64,000 bases of DNA from Diplosphaera chodatii (lineage: Eukaryota > Chlorophyta > Trebouxiophyceae > Prasiolales > Stichococcaceae), in NCBI GenBank assembly GCA_032358165.1, contig JAALGY010000017.1, positions 3,038,001-3,102,000 on the forward strand. Reading direction: 5' to 3'. The first letter of the stretch is position 1. Every line of letters starts with the position of its first letter. The position numbers and the translations under genes were made by a program. Of this stretch, positions 42,001 to 54,652 are shown in pieces. The notes beneath the pieces are model-generated. The model was not told the origin of the DNA. It ran no database searches and saw nothing but the letters and a program-made list of their open reading frames with translations.

Positions 42001-44876
42001 CCGAGGCATCCCTGCCCCCTGGCGCCATCCACGAGGAGCATCACGACCATCACCATTGGAACACCCGCACCCACGTGAGCACTCTGGCAGTTTAGCATGT
42101 AGGACATATTGACCCTCGTTATATATGCTCTGCTGTCAAAGCGGTTGTATGGTGCTGCTTGGGCCACATGATGGTTGGATCGAAGCACTGTTGTCTTAGC
42201 TTCACATGCATCCGGCGTAGGCGTATTATGGGGTGCATTGCGGCCAGCTTCGGCCACTTGGGTACCATTGCAGACAGACAATGCGCACAGGTTTTCAAAC
42301 GGAGGTCTGCCCATTCAGGCTCCTGGTTCTCCAACTGCAGGTGCCACCGACGCCGATCATGGGCGAAGGGGGCGTCCCCATCGGCTCGCACACCTACTCC
42401 CGCACGGGGTCCGGCTTCCAGAGCGAGGACTTCGCGACCAGCCGCTACGACTCCGCCGCCGCCCCTGGCCACACAGGCACGCCACCCTGCCCTGCAGCTG
42501 CGTGCAGCCTTGCACTTTAAAGCTGAACCCCGATTCAGTAAAACGCTTTAAGGCCTAACCGCAATGTCCCTGTTGGAGAGTGCCCTTGCATCTGCCTGAC
42601 TGCTGACACCGACACTGCCGACTGGTGCCGTTCTGCTCTGCTGCAGCCAGCGTGCAAGAGATGCCGGTGTCTGCAAACGTGCCCCAGACGGCATTCTCGG
42701 GGCCTGCTGCGTCCGGCAGCATGCCGCCCTCCCCCATGCGCGGCATGCCCTCATCCCCCATGGCCAGCGGCCCGACATCCCCCATGGCCAGTGGTCCCAC
42801 GTCCCCCATGGCCCGCGGTCCACCATCCCCCATGGCCGGCATGCCCCCTGGCGTCCGGCAGGTACCACTGTTTTCAAGTACTGCCAAAACCCTGGCATCC
42901 CCTTAACTTTCGCATGTGTCATCATGATCATCTTCAGGGACTCGGCGCATAAGTCATGGTTGTGGTGTGGTGCATCATGCAACAGTCCTGTCACGATAAT
43001 GGCTGCAGAGCTTGGGTTGATACTGACCCTGAAGTGAGGCATCTGATCTGAGCGGGTCTGCCGACAATGTGCAGGCATCCACTGGTCCGACTGTGAGCGA
43101 GCACGGCACACGGCCAATCCTCAACGAGCAGGGCGCCCCGATCGGCTCCCACTCATTCTCGCACACGGGCACCGGCCCGAGGCCTGTGCACAACGAGCAG
43201 CGCGCAGGCCCCATCCTCAGCGAGGGCGGCGCCCCCATCGGCTCCCAATCCTTCTCCCGGTCGGCAGTCGGCTCCAAATCGGAGGGCTTCACCCACGACG
43301 CCGTCGGCCCCAACTCTGGAGGGTTCCCTCAGGACCGCGCCGCTCAGCCGATGTCGCCTCAGCAGCGCATCCCTCAGCCGATGCCGCCAAACTCTGGAGG
43401 GTTCCCTCAGGGCCGCAACGCTCAGCCCATGCCGCCCAACTCAGGAGAGTCCACTCAGGGCCGCAGCACTCAGGGCCGCGCCGCTCAGCAGATGCCGCCC
43501 AGCTCTGGAGGGTTCACTCAGGACCGCATGGCTCAGCAGATGCCGCCCAACTCTGGAGGGTTCACTCAGGACCGCATGGCTCACCAGATGCCGCCCAACT
43601 CTGGAGGGTTCACTCAGGACCGCATGGCTCAGCCACTGCCGCCACCCATCACTGCGCCCTACATACGCTCCGGCCAAACAGGTGACTCTGCTGTTCAATT
43701 GCTCGACACACTTGCTCGAAACATGTGTGGTGATGAGCATACTGTCGGTGATGCTGCCTTCGTATCCCTGATGGGGGTTTGCGGCTGAAATGATGGAGCT
43801 GCGCATGGAAAGTCCTCAAATCTGGTCTGTGTGTCACCGGATACAGGCCGCATGCACAGGGTGCCGTACTCCATCACCAACCCTGCGCCCCCGCCGAACG
43901 TAGGTGGCAGCGGCGGCTCTGCCGCCGGCACGCCCACAGCCGCCATGGGCGCCATGAACATGCACGGCCAGCAGGTGATGCCTCTGCACCTGTGCCGCTG
44001 CTGCTGCGGTCGTTGTGTGCATTCTGTCTTGCTGCATGGACATCACATATGATCATTGCAGCCTGATGTGCAGATGCGCTGGCTTGCTGGCAACCTGCTT
44101 CTGCGAATTGTAGGTCCGAGGGTTGTCGACGTGTCAGGCAACCTGTTGAATGCACTGGCTGTCAAAGGGCGCCGTATGTGACCAGCTGCATGTGTCTGCC
44201 GCAGGGTGGTCAGCCATTTGTGCACCACGAGCACCACGACGCTGCCGCTGGGCCAGGCTCACCAATCGCACGTTTCAACGGGCAGCAGGAAGCAGCTCGC
44301 CCCGGCAGCAACGGCGGCCGCCCGGACTATGGCCCGATGCAGGGTATGCAGCCGATGCAGCCCAGCGCCAGTGGGAGCATGCGTGGCATTGGCAGCGGCA
44401 TGAGCGGCATGCCAGCTGGCGGCATGAGCCCTGGCGGCAGGATGTCGATGCAGGGCGGCGGCGGCGGTGGCATGCCGATGCAGAGTGGCGGCATGTCAGC
44501 GCCTGGCATGGGCCCCGTGGGCGGCATGCCAGCTGGCGGCACGGGCTCTGGCGGCGCCATGCCGATGCAGAGGGCTGGCGGCATGTCACCCCCCGCCATG
44601 GGTGCCATGGGTCCCATGGGCGGCGGCATGGGCTCTGGCGGCATGAGCCCCATGGGCGGCATGCGCCCCGCCATGGGCATGGGCAGCGGCGGCGGTTTCG
44701 GCATGAACAACGGCGGCAGCACCAGCTCGGCGCCGCCCAGCACTGCCTCATCCGCCAGCGGGGAGGGCTCCGCAGCGGATGCTGGAAGCCGGCGGGGCTT
44801 CAGCAGCTTCTCCAGCTTCACCCCCATTGGCGCGGTCGCGCCTGCTGCCGTGCGCTCTGCCACAGCCTCGGGCTGA
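39075..44876 (+). CDS. Large low-complexity (disordered) repeat protein, unknown function
   Basis: Twelve exons (39075-39147, 39350-39458, 39607-39735, 40019-40243, 40413-41147, 41409-41521, 41707-42074, 42341-42476, 42647-42861, 43075-43681, 43847-43974, 44205-44876) sum to 3510 nt, 1169 aa, with no frame break. A short N-terminal helix (MARKSDEITRVLRLAEQAKN) precedes over 1100 residues rich in Gly, Ser, Pro, Ala and Met. Regions: an Arg/Ser-Pro block (SPTRRRSPNSSPPRSVSP, 40019); Ser/Thr-Pro rich stretches (FNTPPRGASPGVKTEG; FRTPSGGATPG); a His cluster (HEEHHDHHHW, about 42040); three PIGS-H/Q-S/T repeats; SPMASGPTSPMA repeats; a 16-residue tandem array (43308-43643); a second His cluster (FVHHEHHDAA); and a Met/Gly tail with MPMQ and GGMSP. 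Many S/TP sites suggest proline-directed phosphorylation. No family was recognised. A scaffold or condensate protein is possible but unproven. The intron after 42476 requires a GC donor to stay in phase. Confidence 0.8.
43308..43643 (+). repeat. 48-bp coding tandem repeat, 16-aa unit
   Basis: Six imperfect copies of the unit MPPNSGGFTQDRMAQQ are encoded in one exon. The last three copies are nearly identical at DNA level; earlier ones vary (FPQGRNAQP, ESTQGRSTQGRAAQQ). Length variation between strains would be expected here. Confidence 0.9.
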
Positions 44877-45553
44877 TACTTGGGCTGCCAGCCGGAACGC
44901 TCAGTTGAGTCACGTGAAGGCGGCGCAGCAGACAGTGGTGCTTAATGTAGCCTGTCCGCAGATGTCAGGCTCGTTCTACTATGCACACCACACCAATCGC
45001 GCACTGGTGACTAGTGCAGTTGTTCGATTTTGGTTCCTTCTGGAGGATCATGCACGGTTCCATCTACATTCTTTGTTGTGAGATGTGCTGCCAAGCTTCA
45101 ATGGCATACTGACCGTGACGAATTCTGCTTCGCATGCTGCATGTTGCTGTAATCTGGTTGTGACGTGACAGCTCTTGCGCCACAGAAGCACCTTAATGCA
45201 GATGTGTTCGGAAACGAAGGGAGCAGCTGTATGCGCCCCAGAGTGTCCAAGCCCCACCCAGTCTTGGTTGTCATCCTTCACCCGCACTCATGACACACTT
45301 AGAAGCCGTCCTTCAGCCTTGATGTATCGCAACACATATGCATGAGTGTCTTCAGATACTTCAAAATCTTTGAACTGCTGTACGGTCAACCCCACTTCGA
45401 GTCTTCGGGCGCTTCGATTTTCATACTTCCATCGGGGTGGTACACCCTGCCATCTGATATTCCGTGCAGTAAGCACCATTGTCAAGTTCTGGCACAACAG
45501 CAGTGGCATTTCCAGGCATTTGTGTTGTGCCGTCTTGACGCCTGCTGCACACG
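44877..45553. other. Convergent intergenic region
   Basis: About 0.68 kb between stop codons of the disordered repeat gene and the sulfate transporter gene, presumably both 3' UTRs. No gene was recognised. Confidence 0.5.
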
Positions 45554-48500
45554 TCACTTCGAAGCGGCCAGGGGCTTGTAGTCCTGAACATTTTCGTCGG
45601 GGGGAACGACGCCGTCGCCGGTGATCCACGTCGGCAGCCGCGCCTTTGTCTTGGCTGGGATCAGCGCGTACAGCAGCGCGCCTGCGTGCAAAGCCGTACA
45701 CCTGTGGACCTCGAGTCTCAAGCTGAACAGCTGCTACCTTCACATGCGGTGGCAACCTGCTGTAGGAGATCGCCGGGACTGCAAGGCCCGTGCAGCCTAC
45801 TCAGTGGTGTATGCTGAAAGGACCATCAAGCGCAGGCGGCTGCGTGGGCTGCTGATGGCAGTGAGGTCGTACCGCCAATGACGACGGCCGCCAGGATGAA
45901 GAAGATTGCGATGGCGACGCCGATGGTGTCCTCCAGTGCGAAGATGATGATCACGGCGCCGACCAGCCAGATCTGCAGCGGGAACCCGATCTTCGCAAAC
46001 TCCAGGAAGCGGTAGTTGCCGGCTGCAGGAAGAGTACAGCACGTCAGTGGCACAAACGACCGAATGTGGGACTGCTCAATACAGCTGCACATTGATGCTG
46101 GCTCGTGGGTTTGCATGCATGCAGTAGTGCAATGCGCGCTGCACAGTGCAGTGGTGCATGCAACAGCGCTTGAGAGCACAGAGCTGAACAGCAGCTCACC
46201 AGCAAACACCATGAGGTTGGTCTGGTAGCTGTACGGCAGGATGAAGCCGGCTGAAGCGCCCAGCATGCACACAACTGCGCAGAAGAGTGGGAACACGTCA
46301 CCCTGAGGCCACGTGATGGTTCTGTGCGCGTGACGCGCCGGCTGCCACACCATCGTCGGTGATGGCAGGCAGCAGGTTCAGCAGTTACAAGGCAGGGTGA
46401 CAATCTATTTTATCAGGTAGACCTTCTTCGACCGGAAACTCCTGTGGAACATCAGGCCTGTCAGCATGGGAGGAGGGTGAAGGTCATGAGGGCCCCCTGC
46501 AGCACTCACTGGACATCTTGTTGGGGCTGACGCCCAGGGCGTCGCCCAGACGTCCCGCCACGGGGTAGCTGCAGCGCAGCCAGCACAGCTTTCAGCTTTC
46601 AGCTTTCGTGACAACATGCACTGATGACTGACATATGGGAGCATAATTGGGTTAGCACTGCACACGCCGTCCCACCGCGGTCGCTGGACACTAGTCAGTC
46701 ATAATGTGAGCAGGCATGCGCACATGAGCGCTGCGGCGGCGTTGTTGGACACCAGCTCCGACAGGACCGCCGTGGCGATGTAGATGGACACAAAGGACGC
46801 GGTCTGGCCGCCGATCTTCTCGCCTGCAGCGCCGAGAAGAAGCCCGAGTTTTGCATGCCGCAAGGCCGCTGGACATGGTGTACTCCCAGCATGCATGCTC
46901 AGAGGCGAATGCAACTATGGAGACTGCTCCGCACTTGCACGGCATCAGCAATCCAAAAGCTGGCAACGTAGCCAGCTCTGCCATAGGCTGCTCGGCTGCA
47001 TTATTGAAGTGCTGCAGCCGTGCAGCCACTGAGTCAGCAGGGAAACGGCGCACTGAGGTCAATGAAAATGTCGGCGATGCCCTGCGCCACATTCGAGTTC
47101 TCCAGGGCGGTGGAGAATGCAAACGCAAAGGCGATGGTGACGTACACGGTCCAGTCGATGCTGTCACGTGCCTGCACACAGCAGAGGATAACCTGCTGAC
47201 GGCACTGGCAATTCCAGTACAGTCAACAAGTAGCGCGATGGGCATGGTCTGCGAGCAGCAGCTCCGCAGCAGGTATTTTTCACGTTGCTCTGCTAGGCCA
47301 GTGCTGTTTGCACATCTGCCGACCAACCGCGTGATGGGGTTGAGCAGCCAGGTGCTGCGTGCCACATCACACAAGTGCAGCTCATGCGCAGCCGAAGCGC
47401 AGCTGGACCCCAAACCCTGCAGCCGGCACGAGCACCTGGGCGGCGGACAGGCAGCGCGTGGCGAGCATGATGCCGGCGGTCAGGATGCCCGCGATGAACA
47501 GGTTGATGAGCTCGTCGTCCAGCGCGCCGCCCACAATCTGCAGGCCAAGTGACGAAGGCATTTGGAAACCGTTCCTGCCTATGATCGCGCTGATCATGTC
47601 GCTGTCAGCACTGGACACCTGGCGCCCCCGGAACGCATGCTGCACAATAGCCTGGAGTTGATTGGTTGGGCAGCAGCCATGCGCCGTCCGCACGGCAGCA
47701 AATGGCAGCGTGTCTGTACTCTCACAGGACGGTGAGCGGGTCCCGATGCAGGCCCACCTGCGTGGTGATCATGGCGACGCCCAGGAAGAGCGCCCACCAC
47801 ATCTGCCGCGTCTTCAGCGGCGCGGTGCCCTTCACGCTGGAGATGACGGCAAACGCCTGCAGCAATGTGAAGTAACACCGGTCATCAAACATTTCCTGTC
47901 AGTTGAATGTCAACACACAGCGGTCGCTGCATGCAGCCATGAGCACAGAATGCATGTCACCGCTGCTGTTGCCAGCTCAGATACAGCATGCTCATATTGC
48001 TCGTGCCACCCGCCAGCACAGGGCGGCAGCAGCAGCAGGGGCATGAGAGACACCTTGTCGTGCTGGTGGCGGTGCGAGAAGTTGGACCCAGCGTCCAGTA
48101 GCAGCACGTCGCCGGCGCGCAGCCGCACGTCGCGCACATCTGACGGGATCTGGCTGCCCTGCACAGCCGGCATGAGGCCAGTTCAGTTGTCTTGTGAATA
48201 CCGGCTCTTTCTTCACATGGCTGCAAAGAGTCTCCCTGCCCAGACTCAATGTATATGCACATACATGCCACATACATGCCACATGCTGGCAGGTGTTAGG
48301 CGCAGTTACACCCTACCGCGCGGTGGATGGCGACCACGACACCGTCATAGCGGTTGCGGAAGTGCGCCTCTCGCAGGGTGCGGCCCACTAGCGGGCTGCG
48401 CGCCCCCACTGACGCCTGCAGAAGGTCAGCAGAAAAGGCCTCAGGGTCCCGAGATTCACCCAGCACATGCCTGCTGTAAAACCTGCAGCTGCCGCTTCTG

Positions 48501-51500
48501 CAGGGCAAAGGGTGGGCTTCTGGCTTGCTGACGTGAGACGCTATGTTTCAATGCAGCTGCTTGCTGCGAGCCACTGACAAGTGACCCATGACTGGTGTCA
48601 ACCGAATGGTACTCTCAAGTTGCACAGGACACACGGGTGTGGGGCAAGTTTCTGTGCAGGACATTACGATGAAGACCGCTCAGCCATGAACCCTGGACCC
48701 ACCTGCACCAGGCCGCGGTCCAGGATGTCGGTCTTGAGCTTGCCCAGCTGGCGCGCCTGCACGCGCTGCAGGCCCGTGATCTTGGACAGGAAGTAGTTGG
48801 TCTCGATGGAGCCCGCGAACCACAGCGTGTCGTCCAGCTGCAGGAGGCAGACAGTCACACATTGTTGCGGGGTGTGCCTGGTGCGGCTGTCGGGTGGACG
48901 TGCTGCTAGTCTGTGTGAGCAGCGGGCGCTCGTGGGTGGACAGACATGTCCAGCTGCAGGAAGCAGGGACAGGTGTACACGTCTTGGAGTAGCCTGCGGG
49001 TCATCTGCGCTGCTGGAAGATGGGATGGCATTTAGACTGCAGCGAAATGCATGGCCGCCAAGGACAAACAACACGCCGGCATGATGGGCACCCGCCCCCG
49101 CGCCCACCCAGTTCAAGAGCAGCAGCTGCACGCAGGTCTGCGCCCGTGCGCATCAGCCGTGGCAGTGCGAGCCCGCCACCGCAGCTGTGGGGCCTCACAT
49201 GCCATCCAACTGCATGGCCAACGCACCTCGATCGCGGTATCGGGGCCGACGTCCACGATGTGGGTGCCGTCGGCGCGGTCCAGGGCGATGAGCACCAGCG
49301 CCTCGATGCCCCACAGGCCCGCGTCCCTGATGGTGCGTCCGACGCCGTTGAAGGCCTTGGTCGCGCGGAAGCCTGGTGCCAGAGGGACCGACGGGGTGTC
49401 AGATGCCACTCGCTGCCTTGCTGCCGTGTGGAAAGACAGGGCGAGCAGACAACGATGCTGGACACGGCAGAAGCGCACAGCCGCACAGAGACCTCCAAGG
49501 GGCCGAATGGCGTGTCAGATTTCGAATGTCAGCTCAGAGCGGAGCGGAGCAAACCAAGACAAGCACAGGGGCTATGCCAGAAGCTGGGGTCGCCACCTGT
49601 GGAGAACTCCTTTTCCAGGGTATCGTCCAGGGCCTCGATGTGGTGGAAGGCCGCCTTGAACTCCTTGGACGCAACGATGCTGTTGTCCTCTGCACGAATA
49701 CAGGAGTACGATGTGTCAGCTTGACGCGCAGCTCCGTGTATGCAGCACAGCATCCGCAGCAGACCGCGGCTTTGCATGTGCCAGCGGTTCAGCACATCCG
49801 TGCCTGCTGTCTGTGCAGCAGCATGTGACGTACAACACGAGCAGCAGGCCCAGTCCGTCGCAGTGCCCTGCATCTGCAGGCCTGATCAGCAAACCACCGG
49901 CTTGCGGCACACACTGAGCAAGTGCCACCTGGGGCAACATCCTGCTTCGCACGGCTCACCGGCCTGCAGCACCAGGACGTCCCCGGCCTCCAGCACCACC
50001 TCGGCCAGCGGCTGCGGGGAGCGCTTGGCGCCGCGCTTCACCGCCAGCACCGCTGCGTTGTACTGCACGCGGAAGTCCGCGGCGCGCACCGAATGGCCGA
50101 TGACCGCGGACCGCCGCCGCACGGTGGCCTGCAACACCAGGCGCCAGCCGTGTGTCGCAGGTGGAAGCTAAGACATGCACGCTGCCAGAGCAGGCCGTCT
50201 GAGACTGTGCAGCCCGAACGCCGACATCCAGGCATGTGAATGGCGGCAGGTGGCCGGCAGCGATGTAATCGACCACGCTTAGAAGCGTCAGTACTCAGCA
50301 AATCTCGCTCTCCAAACATGTTTGCTCTCCCATCAGGACAGATGCAATGCTGTAGGCCCAAGCCAATGCCTGAGCCAAACTGCCACCTGCAGCCGCAGAT
50401 GCAGCCCTTGGCAGCACGCACAGCAGGGTATGCGCTGCACACACTGGCCAGCTGGACAGAACTGCATGTAGTGTTTTGGACCTGGCAAATAACTCGGTCA
50501 AACACCTGGATCAGGCGGGACCGCGGGGCGTCCACGACAGCAGACTCCAGCAGCTCGCCAGACCGCTCATCGTCGCTGACCTTGGCCGAATCGTACGGCA
50601 GCTCCCCGCTCCCGGCCGTCGCTAGCACACCCTGCAGTGGACAAGCGTGCTGCTGAACCAGGCGCCGGTCAGATCTGGAGGGCAGGTCGAGTCCGCATTC
50701 GGCGCGTTGGGCGTCTCAGCACACCACGAGACCGTGGTGGACTGAGTGCCTGCGGTCAATGCAAGCCCTTGCTGGGAGCTGCTGGCAGTGCCTTGCTCAA
50801 AGGCTGTGAGCAGATGATGCCAGCAGCACACCTCATTGGTGAGCAGCTCCAGATCCAGCTTCTCGGTGTACAGCTTGGCCTGCTTGTACTCCCTACACCC
50901 AGCGCTCCACTATCGTCAGGTGACTTGCCGTCACAACAACAATACATGTATATGACAAGCAGTGCTTGACACGCCACATGCGAGTCCACAGGCGCCCCAG
51001 TGACCGTGTGGTGCCCCGACATCTGGCTGCTGGAACAGCACGTGGATGTCAGCAGGCATCGCGCAAGGCACCTACCCGCAGAAGTGCAGCTGGTCATCAG
51101 CTTCCAGCAGGTAGTCTGGCCCAACGGCGTGCGTCACCAGACCCTGCAGCAGCAGCGGCAGTCAGCAACACCTTGACATGGCTTTGATGTGGTGAGCACC
51201 ATGTGACCTCGGGCTGGAGCGCTGAAGCAGGCTGCATGCATTGCCGGCACGAAGAATGCAAGTGCATGAACCAGGCCTGCAGTCATCGGGCTCAGCCGCG
51301 GGCGCCAGACTCTTCACTGTGCCAAGCATGCCAAACAAGAGCACAAACAGGAGCGCGCTGGCGTGATATGCATCTGCGTCCTCTGCACCCTGAAGCCCTG
51401 AAGCCCACCTGCCGCTCCACGGCGACCAGGAACAGGCGGTCGAGGCGCTTGAGTCCCGCGTCCCGCACGGTGTTTCCCGCCGCCGGGGAGTCGGGCTTGA

Positions 51501-53716
51501 CGCGCGCCACGAACAGCAGGTCGCTGTGCCGGCGCGTCTGGTCGCCCACCAGCAGCCAGCGCGACGCGACCAGCGTGTACACGACGCCAGCGACAGCGTA
51601 GGGGATGCCTGCATGTGCGCGGCACCCTCGGTGCTGTAGCACAGCTGCTCAAGTACTGTATATACTGCTGCAGTTGCAATGCTGGGGCAGACTCATTAGC
51701 ACACTCAGGCATAGCAGCAGCGTGGCTATGAGAACCTGTGCTCCACCACGGCCGGGTGCACGTAGATCAGCATAGATGCATTCAAGCCAAGCCTTACGTT
51801 ACACCCACCGTAGGGCGTGATGTCGAAGAAGCCAAAGCGCTCGTCTGGTGTGCCGGCATACCGCTCGGCTTGCAGACCTGCAGGGGTAGCGCCACTGTGA
51901 CACCGTGATGCATCCACTTCTGACGCCAAAGGACTGCTCTCGAAGCGCCTCAAGCATGCCAAGATTAGTGTGCCTGCTGCAGAATGTGCAGGATGACCAA
52001 CAAGCTGCAAGCAACTTGTCCCGTCACACTCCAAGTACGTAGCAGACATGACACGCACTGGAGATGACCAGGTTAGTGGAGCTGCCGATGAGCGTGCAGG
52101 TGCCGCCGAAGACGGCGCCGTAGGACAGCGGGATGAGCAGCTTCTTGGGGCTGACGCCCGCGCGGCGCGACCAGGCGATGATGATGCTGCAGGCACGCCA
52201 TGCGTCATGTTGTCATCAGCAGCCAACGACCGCAGGATCCAATGCTGTCTCAGCTGAGCAGGCACGCTGTGAAGTCTCTGTCACATGCTGCTGCAAGTGG
52301 ATGGCAGCGGTGCTCAGGATGCGTGCATGCTGGGCAGCAAAGACATATGCACGCAGGCCGCAGGAGGGAGCGCACGGGATGAGCAGTGCGACGATCGGCG
52401 TGTTGTTGAGGAACGCGCTGGCGATGGTGACCGGGATGAACATGCGCACCTGCGCAGGACATGTGTGAACGTCACACTGGTGCCGTGCAAAACTCTTGCA
52501 TGCTGCGCTCAACGCTGCAAAGGCGAAGGGGCTAGTATCTTCGTGAGCAACATGGCACAATAGGCATAGCATTGCTGGCAGCACACCCACCTGCGCCCAG
52601 AAGACCGACTTGGAGCGCCCCAGCACATACACAAGCGCCTTCTCCATGCCTGTTTCACGATGCGCAGACATGCGCATGCTGAGGCTTTAGGGGATCAGGT
52701 GTCAGGCAGATGGCACGGTGAGCCCCTGTGCAGGCTGCTGCTGTCCATGCATTGCTAGTGTCGCACGTCAGTGGACAACATGGGGCATGTATGGCCGGCA
52801 TGGAACATAGGCATACCTCCAGTCTGACCAATACCCTCAGCCACCTGTACATCGGCATTGGTGACATCTTGTCATGCACATCCTGGCGGTGCGATCACCT
52901 CTCTACAGCAGCTGCTGAAACTTGTGCTGCTCTTGGCGACAAGACGTGGTCCTCACAGGAAGCACGTGCAGGTGTATGTCGAAGAAAATTTTACGTCAAG
53001 TGCGCTGCGACACTCACCACGAACAGGATGACGACCGTCAGTAGCCCGCTACTAGCAAAGCCCGCCGTGGCCTCTTTCGTGTCGATGATCCGGCAGGCTG
53101 TGACGAAGGCAACCATGCCTGCAAACACCAGCGCCGCATGCATGCATGCATGTCAAGGCCGCAGCATGCTGAATGTCACTGCACCGCGGCAGCAAGCGCG
53201 AAGCGCAGGGTGCAGCAGCGCGCAGTGCAATGCAGCCTGGAAACTCTATAGTCAGCAACTTGCACACTGGTCTGACCTGCAAATACGAAGTCTGGTCCCA
53301 CCCAGTCGCCTGCAGTCGCAGCCAACAGATGTTGACACGGTGATCAGGGCAGCAGGCGCAAGCGCGACAGCTCGCAACGCTCATTTCAACCTCTTGTCAT
53401 GCTGTGCCGCGCAGTGCCGAGGCTGTCAGTGAGCTGCAAGCGCGGGTTTGGGAGAGCACACCTGCCATGATGATGAGGCCAATCACCAGGGTGGCGATGA
53501 CCACCTGCAGCCATGGAGAGACGTTTGCCGCAGATTCCTCTTGGACTCAACGCTTTGCTCGTCGGTGGCAAGCGTGCGTTTGCGTCGCCGGCACGGGCAC
53601 GGGGTGCATGGCTGCCCGGGGGACGGGGACACGTGTGGAGGCATGCCGGCACACAATGCAACGCGCAGCCGATGCCTGACAGGGCTCACCCCGGCTTCCC
53701 ATCCCAGCTGCACCAT
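45554..53716 (-). CDS. SLT/SAC1-type sodium-sulfate cotransporter (SLC13 fold with RCK-C domains)
   Basis: Imports sulfate with Na+ across the plasma membrane; relatives include the Chlamydomonas SLT transporters and the sulfur-response protein SAC1. Twenty-six exons, all with GT-AG borders, sum to 2562 nt and give 853 aa. The first is 53716-53690 (MVQLGWEAG) and the last 45681-45554; exon 52844-52817 is only 28 nt and encodes VAEGIGQTGG. The N-terminal half has membrane segments with VVIATLVIGLIIMAG, NNTPIVALLIP and GGTCTLIGSSTNLVISS. The middle (about 51608-48054) is soluble and carries repeated TrkA/RCK-C-type modules, such as SPLVGRTLREAHFRNRYDG and LRAGDVLLLDAG. The C-terminal half is again membranous: SELVSNNAAAALIYPVAGRL, MLGASAGFILPYSYQTNLMV, LQIWLVGAVIIIFAL. 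The two NxxP/SNNAAA hairpins are typical of the SLC13 fold. Whether it transports or senses sulfate cannot be told from sequence. Confidence 0.92.
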
Positions 53717-54652
53717 GATGCACAAAGGGCGCCGCTGCTGTACGGCCTGCTCGCCTTCCTGCAGAATATCGGTAGCTGACGGTTTGACGGTGCACGTTAG
53801 ATTGCGGGCAAGCTGCACACTGTACGGCGGTCCCGGCACCACAACAGACCATACAGAACTACGGAGTCCCTATCAGGTGCTCGTGATAGCATGCATGTGC
53901 GTCAGGCATGTTATGGTGGACATGCGCAAGCACGTGGCGGCCGAAGGGCACGGGGAGCCTTGAGCGCGGCACCTTATGACCGCTGTTGTCCGCCTGATCG
54001 ATTCTTGCCGCAAGAAGGCGGAAGAGGCTGCTCGAGGCGCTCCAGTGATGGTGGAGCGCTGTTGCGGAGGTGAAGTTCGAGCTCTGGAACCCACGCGTTT
54101 TCAGGGGGCAGTCACGTTGCTGTAAAGGTGGACACCTTATGTAAGACAATTCAGGGTTTATGTTCGTGACATCAGCGAGAGTGGTATAAATGAGACAGAA
54201 TCTCCTGGAAACCTGTAACGGCACGCTGTAGCGTGTGGCAGAGTGATCATGCTGCACTGCGCTGCCGGGTTTACAAGGGTTTCAAAGCCACTGACCAGCA
54301 GCAAGTTCGTGTTAATCAGGTGCTTCTACTGAAGCATCGGCCATACTCCACAGTTTCCACAGTGGCCATGGAAACATGCATGCACATATGGTGCACACGG
54401 TGCATACATGGCGCTGCCTAAGCCGCACTACAGGCTGAAGCAAGGATTGTCCATTGCGCCACACACAGCAGCACACACTGTGTGGCAGACCACACCCTGA
54501 CGGCACCCGCCAGGAGCTGCCTGCTTCCTGGTACTGGGAGCCTGTCATTGGTGCTGCACCCCCGCGCTGCAGCATGCCCAGCTGTGGGTCTGGCACGGGC
54601 CACACGCATTGCGCCGCCCCTGCCGCATGTGCCAGCTGCGCCCAACGACTGC
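53717..54652. other. Region between RFC2 3' end and sulfate transporter start
   Basis: About 0.94 kb containing the RFC2 3' UTR and the transporter promoter, both genes being on the minus strand. No gene or repeat was recognised. Confidence 0.45.

Noticed and set aside
41655..42314. 219-aa minus-strand ORF opposite the disordered protein
   Set aside because: Shadow of GC-rich coding DNA; no start context, homology or splice support.
43069..43788. Tandem repeat array as a CRISPR or minisatellite outside genes
   Set aside because: Repeats are coding, without spacers, in frame within an exon of the disordered protein.
53135..53152. TGCATG-rich stretches such as GCATGCATGCATG
   Set aside because: Common in this sequence's introns; no larger repeat or regulatory structure could be supported.
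20497..53716. Sulfur-metabolism cluster (SQD2 and sulfate transporter in one window)
   Set aside because: They are about 20 kb apart with four unrelated genes between and opposite strands; more likely chance.
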